A stretch of 15,724 bases of DNA from JAWLCG01 sp041687295 (GCA_041687295.1 JAWLCG010000079.1:1-15724), one strand, 5' to 3'; shown: positions 6,638 through 13,262, counted from the first letter of the stretch. Translations and numbers: made by a program. Notes: a model not told the origin generated them from the sequence alone.

Positions 6638-7474
6638 ATGGCCATTATCAGCGCCTTCGCCGACGAGATCGACCAGAGCCTCGCCGTCCAGATGGACGTC
6701 TGCGAGCAGCACGGCATCCGCCACATCGACGTGCGGAGCATCGACGGCACGAACGTCTCGGCGATGACCGACGAGCAGGTCCGCACCCACAAGAAGCAGA
6801 TGGACGACCGCGGCTTCGCCGTGCCGTGCATCGGCAGCCCGCTGGGCAAGATCAAGATCGACGGCGACCTGCAGGCCCACCTCGACCTGACGAAGCGCTG
6901 CTGCGAGGTCGCCCACGGCTTCGACTCGAAGTACATCCGCATCTTCAGCTTCTATGGCCCCTCGACCGGCGGCAGCGTCATGGACCACCGCGCGAAGGTC
7001 ATGGAGATGCTGGCCAAGATGGTCGCCATCGGCCAGGACGCCGGCGTCGTGATGCTCCACGAGAACGAGAAGGGCATCTACGGGGCCGGGCCCGAGGGCG
7101 TCAAGGACATCTTCGCCACCGTCGGCAGCGACAGCTTCCAGGGCATCTTCGACCCCTCCAACTACATCGAAGAGGGCATCGACCCGCTGGCCGACGGCTG
7201 GCAGCAGGGCCTGGCCGAGCTGACGCACTACTTCCACATCAAGGACAAGGCCCGCCGCGAGGACAAGACCTGCGTGCCGGCCGGCGAGGGCAGCGGGCAC
7301 ATCCCCGAGATCCTCGCCGACGCCAAGGCCCGCGGCTTCGACGGCTACCTGACCCTCGAGCCGCACATGTCCAACGCGGGCCAGTTCGCCGGCTTCAGCG
7401 GGCCTGACAAGTTCGCCCGCGCCGTCGCGGGCCTCAAGGGCATCTGCGACCAGGTCGGCCTGCGCTACCAGTAG
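6638..7474 (+). CDS. Sugar phosphate isomerase/epimerase family, TIM barrel (first copy)
   Basis: The 278-aa product belongs to the xylose isomerase-like / AP endonuclease 2 TIM-barrel superfamily. Candidate metal ligands are placed as in the family: Glu in HENE (141-144), Asp172 in IFDPSNY, His200 in HYFHIKD and Glu241 in LTLEPH. These fit a divalent-metal-dependent isomerase or epimerase, but the sugar cannot be told from sequence. There is no signal peptide, so it is cytoplasmic. AAAGGAG lies about 9 nt before the ATG. A Nudix-like gene begins 11 nt after the stop, so the two are very probably co-transcribed. It is only distantly similar to the other sugar isomerase in the window, so the pair is not a recent duplication. 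Confidence 0.88.
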   Translation: MAIISAFADEIDQSLAVQMDVCEQHGIRHIDVRSIDGTNVSAMTDEQVRTHKKQMDDRGFAVPCIGSPLGKIKIDGDLQAHLDLTKRCCEVAHGFDSKYIRIFSFYGPSTGGSVMDHRAKVMEMLAKMVAIGQDAGVVMLHENEKGIYGAGPEGVKDIFATVGSDSFQGIFDPSNYIEEGIDPLADGWQQGLAELTHYFHIKDKARREDKTCVPAGEGSGHIPEILADAKARGFDGYLTLEPHMSNAGQFAGFSGPDKFARAVAGLKGICDQVGLRYQ

Positions 7475-7485
7475 GGAGAGAGGCG

Positions 7486-7884
7486 ATGGCTCAACCGCCG
7501 GGGCTGGAATTCGTCTGCGCCATCCTGCGCCGCGGCCTGGACGTGCTGATCGTTCGGCCTCAGAGCGTCAACGGACAACGCGGACAGTGGAGCTTCCTCG
7601 CCGGGCCGCTGGCGCCCGGCGAGGATTCCGAAGAGGCCTGCCATCGCATCTGCCTCGAGCGGATCGGCACCGACATCGAGGTCCAGGTCCGCCAGCCCCC
7701 CCTCCGCAGCCGACAGGGCGACGTGCGGGTGCTCTACCACTACTTCTTCGGCCAACCCGTCGACGAGACGATCGACAACCGCGAGTTTGCCGAAACCCGC
7801 TGGGTCCGCCTCGGCCAGCTCCGCGAGTACGAGTTCGACGAGACCACCGAGGTCGTGGTCCAGTGGCTCCTGCGGCACGCGTGA
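7486..7884 (+). CDS. Nudix-fold protein with a degenerate Nudix box
   Basis: This is a 132-aa single-domain protein. The Nudix box pattern GX5EX7REUXEEXGU is recognisable at residues 40-62 as G40, E46, R54, E58 and G61. However, the RE position is R54-I55, and the EE pair is E58-R59, so two of the conserved acidic residues that bind metal are replaced. The surrounding fold features (QWSFLAGPLAPGEDS, then a YHYFF strand and TRWVRLGQL) are normal for Nudix proteins. It may hydrolyse its substrate with altered metal binding or be a non-catalytic binder. The ATG at 7486 follows GGGAGAGAGG. It is paired with the upstream sugar isomerase, which hints at a nucleotide-sugar or related ligand, but that is inference. 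Confidence 0.85.
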   Translation: MAQPPGLEFVCAILRRGLDVLIVRPQSVNGQRGQWSFLAGPLAPGEDSEEACHRICLERIGTDIEVQVRQPPLRSRQGDVRVLYHYFFGQPVDETIDNREFAETRWVRLGQLREYEFDETTEVVVQWLLRHA

Positions 7885-7908
7885 GGGGGCGGGGGGTCTG
7901 GTCGATTC

Positions 7909-7930
7909 GTTCATTGGTTAATTGGTTAAT
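7909..7930. repeat. 8-bp tandem array, left border (TTGGTTAA units)
   Basis: Two full copies of ATTGGTTA plus partial units are present just after the Nudix-like gene. The array is in inverted orientation to the longer array at 8276-8323, and both share TGGTTAATTGGT when one is reverse-complemented. Confidence 0.8.
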
Positions 7931-8030
7931 GTGTAAGACCTGGGCGTGGCTGTGCTGTCTGCCGCCCCGTCTTGGGGCGCCGGCTCGTCAGTCGTACCGC
8001 CCAATGGAGCCCCAGGGCGCGAGCGCCGTA

Positions 8031-8060
8031 TGGAGTGCGGCGGCCTTGACGCCGCTTTGG
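8031..8060 (+). repeat. Palindromic element, left arm (GGAGTGCGGCGG family)
   Basis: It is 27/30 complementary to 8137-8166, the mismatches being three adjacent central bases. Upstream bases from about 7971 (including GCTCGTCAGTCG and CCCAGGGCGCGAGCGC) are shared with the copy at 10437-10512. Confidence 0.85.
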
Positions 8061-8075
8061 ATCGCTCGCCGTTTG

Positions 8076-8113
8076 GGTGCCGTGGCTAGGGCTTTTGTAT
8101 CCACGTCTTACGG
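8076..8113 (+). repeat. Dispersed hairpin repeat, copy 2 (CGTGGCTAC family), degenerate
   Basis: It reads GGTGCCGTGGCTAGGG, then CTTTTGTATCCACG, and aligns with the copy at 10400-10435 with several changes that weaken the hairpin stem. It lies between the two arms of the 8031/8166 palindrome, so it is nested inside another repeat. Confidence 0.75.
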
Positions 8114-8136
8114 CCATTGCCTTGGGGTGCTTCAAG

Positions 8137-8166
8137 CCAAAGCGGCGTCGTTGCCGCCGCACTCCA
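8137..8166 (-). repeat. Palindromic element, right arm
   Basis: It is the inverted partner of 8031-8060. The downstream bases CCAAAAGCGCGGTCCGCC and TCGCGCGG are shared with 10552-10580, so this is a paralogous copy of the element that surrounds the assembly gap. Confidence 0.85.
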
Positions 8167-8275
8167 AAAGCGCGGTCCGCCGATCGCGCGGCGACACCCA
8201 GAGCGGCCCGGTGGGGGCGGCACCAAGCGACGGAAAGCCTCCCCAAAACGTCCCGCTTGGGTACGCAGGAATCTA

Positions 8276-8323
8276 CCAGTCAACCAATTGACCAATTAAC
8301 CAGTCAACCAATCAACCGATCAG
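8276..8323. repeat. 8-bp tandem array, right border (TCAACCAA units)
   Basis: About six consecutive octamers of form TYRACCAR are seen, such as TCAACCAA, TTGACCAA, TTAACCAG, TCAACCAA and TCAACCGA. It is the inverted partner of 7909-7930. There are no spacers between units. Confidence 0.85.
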
Positions 8324-8384
8324 CCCATACGCCACCGAACCACTTCCCTTCCTCCCTCACCGTGCATTCGAGCGCCCGTCCGTG

Positions 8385-8393
8385 TATCATGGC
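8385..8393 (+). promoter_or_regulatory. Putative -10 element of xseA (TATCATGGC)
   Basis: TATCAT followed by GGC fits the TANNATNGC pattern. It ends 8 nt before the xseA ATG, so transcription would start at or right next to the start codon. No Shine-Dalgarno sequence precedes this ATG, which agrees with a leaderless transcript. Confidence 0.5.
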
Positions 8394-8398
8394 CCCCC

Positions 8399-10045
8399 AT
8401 GAGCGCCAGGCGGATATTCTTCGATCCTGACAAGGCCCGCGGGCCGCAGGAGGAGCCGGAGGTCGGCGGCCAGAAGAAGGAGGTCGGCACCGACATCACG
8501 GCCGAGGTCACGCGCGACAAGGCGCCCGAGGCCCTGAGCGTCTCGGCGCTGCTGGGGCGGGTCAAGGCGGCCCTGTCGGCGCAGCTGCCGCGCCAGCTGA
8601 CCGTCGTCGGGGAGATCAGCAACTTCCGCCGGCCCAGCAGCGGGCACCTGTACTTTTCGCTCAAGGACGGCGAGGCCCAGGTGCCGGCCGTCATGTTCCG
8701 CTCGGCCGCCGCCCGGCTCCGCTTCACGCCCACCGACGGCCTGGAGGTCTTCGCCACCGGGCGGGTGGACGTCTACGAGGCCCAGGGCAAGCTGCAGCTC
8801 TACGTTGAGTCGCTCACGCCCAAGGGGGCTGGGGCGTTGGAGCTGGCCTACCGCCAGCTGGTCGAGAAGCTCCAGGGCGAGGGGCTCTTCGACCCGGCCC
8901 ACAAGCGCCCCGTGCCGCGCTTCCCGCAGACGCTCTGCGTCATCACCAGCCCGACCGGGGCCGCCCTGCGCGACATCCGCCGCACGCTCAGCCGGCGCTG
9001 GCCGACGGCCCGGGTGTACCTGATCCCCGTGGCCGTCCAGGGCGAAGGGGCGGCCGGGCAGATCGCCCGCGCCCTGAACCTCGCCAGCGCCAACGCCGAG
9101 GCCCTCGGTCTGGACACGGTGATCCTCGCCCGCGGCGGCGGCAGCATCGAGGACTTGTGGAGCTTCAACGAGGAGATCGTCGCCCGGGCCATCTATGACT
9201 GCGCGGTGCCGGTCGTCTGCGGCGTGGGCCATGAGATCGACACCACCATCGCCGACCTGGCGGCCGACCTGCGGGCCCCCACCCCCACCGGCGCCGCCGA
9301 ATTGGCCGTGCCGGACAAGGCCGAGGCCGCCCGGCTGCTCGCGCAGCTCGAGGCCCGCTCGGCCCGGACGCTGCGCGGGCAGCTGCAGCAGGCCCGCTCG
9401 GCCCTGGCGTCGGCGCAGCGCAGCGAGGTCTTCCGCAACCCGCTCCACCGCGTCCGGGTGCTGCACCAGCGGCTGGACGAGCTGGCCGCGAGGCTGCGGG
9501 GTCGGCTGATCCAGCGTCACGGGCAGGCGTCGGCCCGCATCGAGCGGCTGGAGGGTCGGCTGCGGTGGCAGCTCGGCGGCCTGTCCAAACGCAAGGGCGA
9601 CGCCCTGGCCGAGCGGGTCGCCCGGTTGTCGAACGTCAACCCGATCCACCGCATCCGCCTGGCCCGGGCCGACCTGGACGCCCAGGGCCGACAGATGCTG
9701 ACGCTGCTGCGGGCGCAGCTGGCCAGCGGGGCCGGCTCGGTCAAGCGGCTCGACCGCACGCTGGAGGCCCTGAGCTACCGCTCCATCCTCCGCCGCGGCT
9801 TCAGCGTCACCCGCGACGGGGCCGGGCGGGTCCTCCGCCGGGCCGACCAGCTCGCCCCCGGCGACGTCCTGCGGACCGAGCTGGCCGAGGGCGAGGTCCG
9901 CTCCACCGTCGATTCGTCGACCCCACGCCGCCCGACCGACGAAACACCGCCCCCGCCGCCGGCCCCGCGGAAGGCGCCCAAACCGAAAAAGTCCCGGCCC
10001 GAAGACGGGCCGACGCTGTTCCCCCTGAATGGACCCGACGCATGA
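8399..10045 (+). CDS. xseA: Exodeoxyribonuclease VII large subunit
   Basis: XseA is the catalytic subunit of exonuclease VII, which degrades single-stranded DNA from both ends together with XseB. The 548-aa product shows an N-terminal OB fold (LTVVGEISNF 67-76, GHLYFSLKD 82-90). The catalytic-domain motifs are ITSPTGAALRDI (182-193), ARGGGSIEDLW (244-254) and GVGHEIDTTIAD (275-286) followed by DLRAPTPTGAAE. A long Arg/Leu-rich coiled-coil region follows. It is about 90 aa longer than the E. coli protein: an extra charged N-terminus of about 45 aa and a Pro/Lys-rich tail after about residue 500 containing PPPPPAPRKAPKPKKS, likely disordered. The ATG at 8399 has no Shine-Dalgarno sequence. A later in-frame start would shorten the extra N-terminus and cannot be excluded. 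Its stop overlaps the xseB start in an ATGA junction. Confidence 0.97.
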   Translation: MSARRIFFDPDKARGPQEEPEVGGQKKEVGTDITAEVTRDKAPEALSVSALLGRVKAALSAQLPRQLTVVGEISNFRRPSSGHLYFSLKDGEAQVPAVMFRSAAARLRFTPTDGLEVFATGRVDVYEAQGKLQLYVESLTPKGAGALELAYRQLVEKLQGEGLFDPAHKRPVPRFPQTLCVITSPTGAALRDIRRTLSRRWPTARVYLIPVAVQGEGAAGQIARALNLASANAEALGLDTVILARGGGSIEDLWSFNEEIVARAIYDCAVPVVCGVGHEIDTTIADLAADLRAPTPTGAAELAVPDKAEAARLLAQLEARSARTLRGQLQQARSALASAQRSEVFRNPLHRVRVLHQRLDELAARLRGRLIQRHGQASARIERLEGRLRWQLGGLSKRKGDALAERVARLSNVNPIHRIRLARADLDAQGRQMLTLLRAQLASGAGSVKRLDRTLEALSYRSILRRGFSVTRDGAGRVLRRADQLAPGDVLRTELAEGEVRSTVDSSTPRRPTDETPPPPPAPRKAPKPKKSRPEDGPTLFPLNGPDA

Positions 10046-10290
10046 CCAAGAAACAACCCACGTTCGAGCAGGCCCTGGAGAAGATCGAGGAGATCGTCGC
10101 CGGCATCGAGTCCGGCCAGATCGGCCTGGAGGAGTCCGTCGCCCGCTACGGCGAGGGGCGGGAGCTCATCGAGTACTGCCGCAAGGTCCTCGACGAGGCC
10201 GAGAAGAAGATCCAGGTGCTCACCAATCCCGACGGCGACCGCCTCGAACCCGCCGGCGAGCTCGAGGAGCCCGAGGACGAGCAGGCGTAG
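10042..10290 (+). CDS. xseB: Exodeoxyribonuclease VII small subunit
   Basis: XseB is the small helical subunit that binds the XseA coiled coil many-to-one and is needed for exonuclease VII activity. The 82-aa product has the family core: FEQALEKIEEIVAGIESGQ, then LEESVARYGEGRELIEYC and RKVLDEAEKKIQVL, forming the two-helix hairpin. The final 20 residues are acidic (GELEEPEDEQA). The start overlaps the xseA stop by ATGA, implying translational coupling. A longer reading frame entering from 9565 is only a shadow of xseA. The gene is followed by a 554-bp repeat region rather than by isoprenoid genes such as ispA, a common neighbour elsewhere. Confidence 0.96.
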   Translation: MTKKQPTFEQALEKIEEIVAGIESGQIGLEESVARYGEGRELIEYCRKVLDEAEKKIQVLTNPDGDRLEPAGELEEPEDEQA

Positions 10291-10399
10291 GCCCTCTCCG
10301 AGCCCAGCGAGGCCCGGCGGACGAAGAGAAGACCGGCCATTGAGGCGCAGAGGACACAGACAGAAGAAGCGCAGAGGCTTTCTTGAGACTCAGAGAGAG

Positions 10400-10435
10400 C
10401 GTCCCGGTGCCGTGGCTACGGCGTTTGTAGCCACG
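10400..10435 (+). repeat. Dispersed hairpin repeat, copy 3 (CGTGGCTAC family)
   Basis: It contains a perfect 9-bp hairpin: CGTGGCTAC (10411-10419), loop GGCGTTT and GTAGCCACG (10427-10435). The full 36 bp matches the reverse complement of 10741-10776 with a single difference. Confidence 0.92.
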
Positions 10436-10497
10436 CCTTACGGCGCCTGCTCGTCAGTCGCACCAACCAATGGACGGCCCAGGGCGCGAGCGCAGTA

Positions 10498-10555
10498 TGG
10501 AGTGCGGCGGCCTTGGCGCCCCGNNNNNNNNNNGCGTCGTGGCCGCCGCACTCCA
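10498..10555. repeat. Palindromic element around the assembly gap
   Basis: TGGAGTGCGGCGGCC (10498-10512) is the exact inverse complement of GGCCGCCGCACTCCA (10541-10555). The 10 Ns lie between the arms. Flanks on both sides match the intact copy at 7971-8210, in which the arms are about 76 bp apart and hold another repeat. Confidence 0.85.
10524..10533. other. Assembly gap (10 Ns)
   Basis: Ten consecutive Ns are probably a scaffold placeholder of fixed length, so the true missing length is unknown. The gap falls at the axis of an inverted repeat that also occurs elsewhere in this window, a usual reason for short-read assembly to break. Confidence 0.95.
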
Positions 10556-10622
10556 AAAGCGCGGTCCGCCTATCGCGCGGGGACATCCAGGGCGGCCCGG
10601 CCTGGGTCGGCAGGGGCGATGG

Positions 10623-10695
10623 ACACGAATGGCACGAATGGTCACACAACGAATCTTCTATTTGTGAAATCCTCCTCCATTCGTGCCATTCGTGT
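10623..10695. repeat. Perfect 19-bp inverted repeat built of 9-bp units (CACGAATGG)
   Basis: The arms 10623-10641 and 10677-10695 are exact complements with a 35-nt loop. Each arm is two copies of a 9-bp unit, CACGAATGG. Related pieces (ATTCGTGCCAT, CCATTCGTGACC) occur at 4562-4587 next to hairpin copy 1. Confidence 0.9.
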
Positions 10696-10740
10696 TGATC
10701 CCCTGTGCATCGAGCGGGAGGCCTGGGAGAAGGGCAAAGA

Positions 10741-10776
10741 CGTGGCTACAAACGCCGTAGCCACGGCACCCGGACG
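10741..10776 (-). repeat. Dispersed hairpin repeat, copy 4, inverted
   Basis: It is the reverse complement of 10400-10435 with one mismatch in 36. It ends 68 bp before the next gene. With its partner it encloses a 377-bp segment that has terminal inverted repeats. Confidence 0.92.
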
Positions 10777-10844
10777 GTTTTTCTCTTTCGCAGACGCGCT
10801 GGACTCGGCCGCCCCTGACAGGGGCACACCAAAAGGAGAATGCA

Positions 10845-11669
10845 ATGCAATTGGGCTTCACGACGCTGTCGTGCCCGGACTGGGACCTGGACCGGATCCT
10901 GGCCGAGGCGGTCAAGAATGGCTACGAGGGCGTGGACTTCCGCGGCTATCGGCGGGAGATGGACGTGACGGCCCTGCCGCTGTTCACGACCGAGCTGGCC
11001 CAGACGCGGCGGAAGTTCGCCCAGGCCGGCGTGATTATCCCCTGCCTGTCCACGGGCGCCCGCATGTTCAACCCGCAGGGCCCGGCCGGCGACATCGACG
11101 AGGTCACCCGCTACGCCCGCCTCGCCCAGCAGGTGGGGGCGGGGTACCTGCGGGTCTTCGGCGGCGGCCTGAAGGGCGAGAGCTTTGAGCAGGCGATCCC
11201 GACAGCCGTCGACACGCTGGGCCGACTGGCCGACGCGGCGGCGCCCTTCGGCGTGCAGGTGCTGGTGGAGACCCACGACGACTGGGTCCGCTCCGAGCCG
11301 CTGGCGGAGGTCTTCGCCCGCCTCGAGCGCGGCGACGTGGGCATCATCTGGGACGTGCACCACCCGGCCCTGCTGGCCGGCGAGGACCCCGCGACGACCT
11401 GGGCGAACCTCGGGACGTGGGTGCGCTACACGCACTTCAAGAACTCCCGCCGACGTGAGGACGGCACGCTGCGCCTGGTGCTGCCGGACGAAGGGCTGCT
11501 GGACCTCGACGCGATGGTGGCCCTGCTGGTGGCCGGCGGCTATGATGGCTGGCTCGTGCTGGAGTGGGAGAAGATGTGGCAGCCCGAGATCGCCGAACCC
11601 GAGGTCGCCCTGCCCGCCTATGCCCAGGCCCTGCGAAACGCCTGGGCCAAGGCGACCGGCCAGGGCTGA
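10845..11669 (+). CDS. Sugar phosphate isomerase/epimerase family, TIM barrel (second copy)
   Basis: This 274-aa cytoplasmic protein belongs to the same TIM-barrel superfamily as the gene at 6638 but is clearly divergent from it. Candidate metal ligands are Glu142 in VETHD, Asp170 in IWDVHHP, His197 in YTHFKN and Glu240 in LVLEWEK, in the spacing expected for the family. The N-terminus MQLGFTTLSCPDWDLDRIL is the usual first strand and helix. The substrate is unknown. AAAAGGAG lies about 7 nt upstream of the ATG. The exported HEAT-repeat gene begins only 8 nt after its stop, so the two probably share a transcript although their functions are not obviously linked. No clear promoter was seen within the repeat-rich upstream region. 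Confidence 0.9.
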   Translation: MQLGFTTLSCPDWDLDRILAEAVKNGYEGVDFRGYRREMDVTALPLFTTELAQTRRKFAQAGVIIPCLSTGARMFNPQGPAGDIDEVTRYARLAQQVGAGYLRVFGGGLKGESFEQAIPTAVDTLGRLADAAAPFGVQVLVETHDDWVRSEPLAEVFARLERGDVGIIWDVHHPALLAGEDPATTWANLGTWVRYTHFKNSRRREDGTLRLVLPDEGLLDLDAMVALLVAGGYDGWLVLEWEKMWQPEIAEPEVALPAYAQALRNAWAKATGQG

Positions 11670-11677
11670 GAGCGAGG

Positions 11678-13156
11678 ATGAGCGTGAAACGCATCGTGGC
11701 GAGTGTCCTGGTGGTCCTGGCCCTGGCGCCCCTGGCCGGGCAGGCCCAGACGAACGACGCCCTGGAGATGGCCCGCGGGCACCTGCGGTCGGCCCTGGGC
11801 AACGCGCCCCGCGACGCCCGGATGCTTCGCGGCCTGGAGGCGACGAAGGACCCGCAGCTTCGGCCCCTGCTGGAGGCGATGAGCGCCAGCGGCGACCGCC
11901 TGCGCCGGCTCTTCGCGGTGATGAGCCTCTCCCAGCAGTACCAGGCCGACGTCAACGCCCGCATGGCCGAGGTGCTCGCCGGCGACGCAGACGCGGGCAT
12001 CCGCTCGGTGGCGCTGGCGCACCTGATCGAGCACGACGCCGCCACCGACGCCCAGCTCGCCCTCGCCGCCCAGGCCAGCCATGAGGGCCTGGCCCTGCTG
12101 GCCGCCCGCGAGCTGGCCCAGCGGGGCGACCGTCAGCGGGCCCGGGCCGCCCTGACGCCGCTGGCCCAGCGGGGGGCCCAGGAGGTCCAGCCCCTCGCAC
12201 AGACGATCCTGCTGTCGGCGGACGACTACCAGCACCTCGACGCCCTGCAGGCCCGCCTGCGCGACCCCGCCGAGGCCCCCGAGCGCACGATGCTCCTGCT
12301 GAGCGTCATCGAGAAGGACCACATCCAGGCCGCCGGGCCCCTCGTGCGGGCGGCACTGGAGGCCCAGGCCAACCCCCGCGTGCGGATCCAGGCCCTGCGG
12401 GCGCTGGCCGCCATCGCCCCGACCGAGGGGGCCGACGCCCTCGTCGCCGCTCTGCGAGCCGCCCAGCAGCCCGCCGACCAGCGTTACCTCATGGACGCCC
12501 TGGCCGAGGGGCCCCAGCCCCAGGGGCACTGGCAGGCCCTGCAGAGCGACGCGCCCGTGCCGGTCATCCAGATGGCTGTGCTGGAGCAGGCCCACCGCAC
12601 CGGCGACGCCTTCCTGCTGACCGAGTCGGCCCGCGCCCTGCTGCAGGCGGGCCATCCGGTCCACGTGGACTTCGTCCTTCGGCGAGCCCGCGAGGGTCGG
12701 CAGGCGGCGTACGTTCAGCCGCTGCTGGAATACATCTTCGGCCTGCCGACCGCGTCGTCGCAGATGGGCCCGGCCCACGAGCTGGGGGCCCGGGCGGCCG
12801 GCGTGCTGGCGCAGATCGGCTCGCCCGAGGCCCTCGAGGGCCTGCAGGCCCTCCTGGCCGGGCCCTACAACGCCCGCGTGCGGACGGTGGCGGCCGGTCT
12901 GGCGGCCACCGAGGGGCCCGTCGCGCCCGAGCTGGTCGGACCGCTGCTTCAGAGCCCCTACGACGAGCTGGCCGTCGATGCGGCCATGGCCCTGGCCAAG
13001 GCCGGCGACACCCGCGCGGTGCCCGTCCTGGAGCGGGTGGTGACCCACGCCCAGCGCTACCCCCCGCCGCTGGTGGCGATGGCCAGCTGGTACCTGCTGC
13101 GCCTGGCCGGCCAGGCCGAGCCGCTGGTGGCCGAGCTGACCGAGCAGGTCCGATAA
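11678..13156 (+). CDS. Exported HEAT-repeat protein
   Basis: The 492-aa product starts with a signal peptide (MSVKRIVASVLVVLALAPLAGQA, shown here only as the stretch up to the likely cleavage before QTNDA). The rest is almost entirely pairs of Ala/Leu-rich helices with HEAT-like units, for example NPRVRIQALRALAAIAP around 230, VRTVAAGLAATEG and a C-terminal LAVDAAMALAKAGDTRAVP block. Such solenoids bind proteins; no catalytic motif is visible. It is probably periplasmic. The ATG at 11678 has GAGAGCGAGG just upstream and begins the signal peptide. An earlier in-frame ATG at 11564 lies inside the isomerase gene and is rejected. It is probably co-transcribed with the isomerase 8 nt upstream. Confidence 0.85.
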   Translation: MSVKRIVASVLVVLALAPLAGQAQTNDALEMARGHLRSALGNAPRDARMLRGLEATKDPQLRPLLEAMSASGDRLRRLFAVMSLSQQYQADVNARMAEVLAGDADAGIRSVALAHLIEHDAATDAQLALAAQASHEGLALLAARELAQRGDRQRARAALTPLAQRGAQEVQPLAQTILLSADDYQHLDALQARLRDPAEAPERTMLLLSVIEKDHIQAAGPLVRAALEAQANPRVRIQALRALAAIAPTEGADALVAALRAAQQPADQRYLMDALAEGPQPQGHWQALQSDAPVPVIQMAVLEQAHRTGDAFLLTESARALLQAGHPVHVDFVLRRAREGRQAAYVQPLLEYIFGLPTASSQMGPAHELGARAAGVLAQIGSPEALEGLQALLAGPYNARVRTVAAGLAATEGPVAPELVGPLLQSPYDELAVDAAMALAKAGDTRAVPVLERVVTHAQRYPPPLVAMASWYLLRLAGQAEPLVAELTEQVR

Positions 13157-13213
13157 CCACAGCCCGGCCCTCCCTCGGCCCGAAAGGGCGAACCAGGGGC
13201 CCCCGCGAGGCGC

Positions 13214-13222
13214 TAGAATGGC
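13214..13222 (+). promoter_or_regulatory. Putative -10 element (TAGAATGGC)
   Basis: TAGAAT in the context GCTAGAATGGC lies 43 nt before the ATG of the small Cys-rich gene. It is almost identical to the motif at 5740. It lies in the 106-bp gap after the HEAT-repeat gene, suggesting a separate transcript for the small gene. Confidence 0.5.
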
Positions 13223-13262
13223 TGTGGCGCCCCCCCAACCGGCGCCGCAAGGAGTTGTCTCC

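Larger units (their letters stand above)
7885..8398. other. Gene-free region filled by nested repeat elements
   Basis: No gene is seen in this 514-bp gap. Two inverted arrays of an 8-bp repeat (7909-7930, 8276-8323) bracket an inner region with a 30-bp imperfect inverted repeat (8031-8060 / 8137-8166). A further hairpin repeat copy (8076-8113) lies between those arms. Sequence on both sides of the inner palindrome is shared with the gap at 10437-10610. Confidence 0.75.
10291..10844. other. Gene-free region with nested palindromes and an assembly gap
   Basis: No gene is supported in this 554-bp gap; an apparent frame across it passes through the N run and is not credible. From outside inwards it holds a 36-bp inverted repeat pair (10400-10435 / 10741-10776), a palindromic element interrupted by Ns (10498-10555) and a perfect 19-bp inverted repeat (10623-10641 / 10677-10695). 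Confidence 0.75.

Noticed and set aside
8276..8323. Octamer array considered as a CRISPR
   Set aside because: Units are only 8 bp, contiguous and without spacers; no cas gene is present.
10340..11188. Plus-strand frame of 282 codons entering the isomerase gene
   Set aside because: It translates through the N run and the palindromic repeats and then overlaps the isomerase in a wrong frame.
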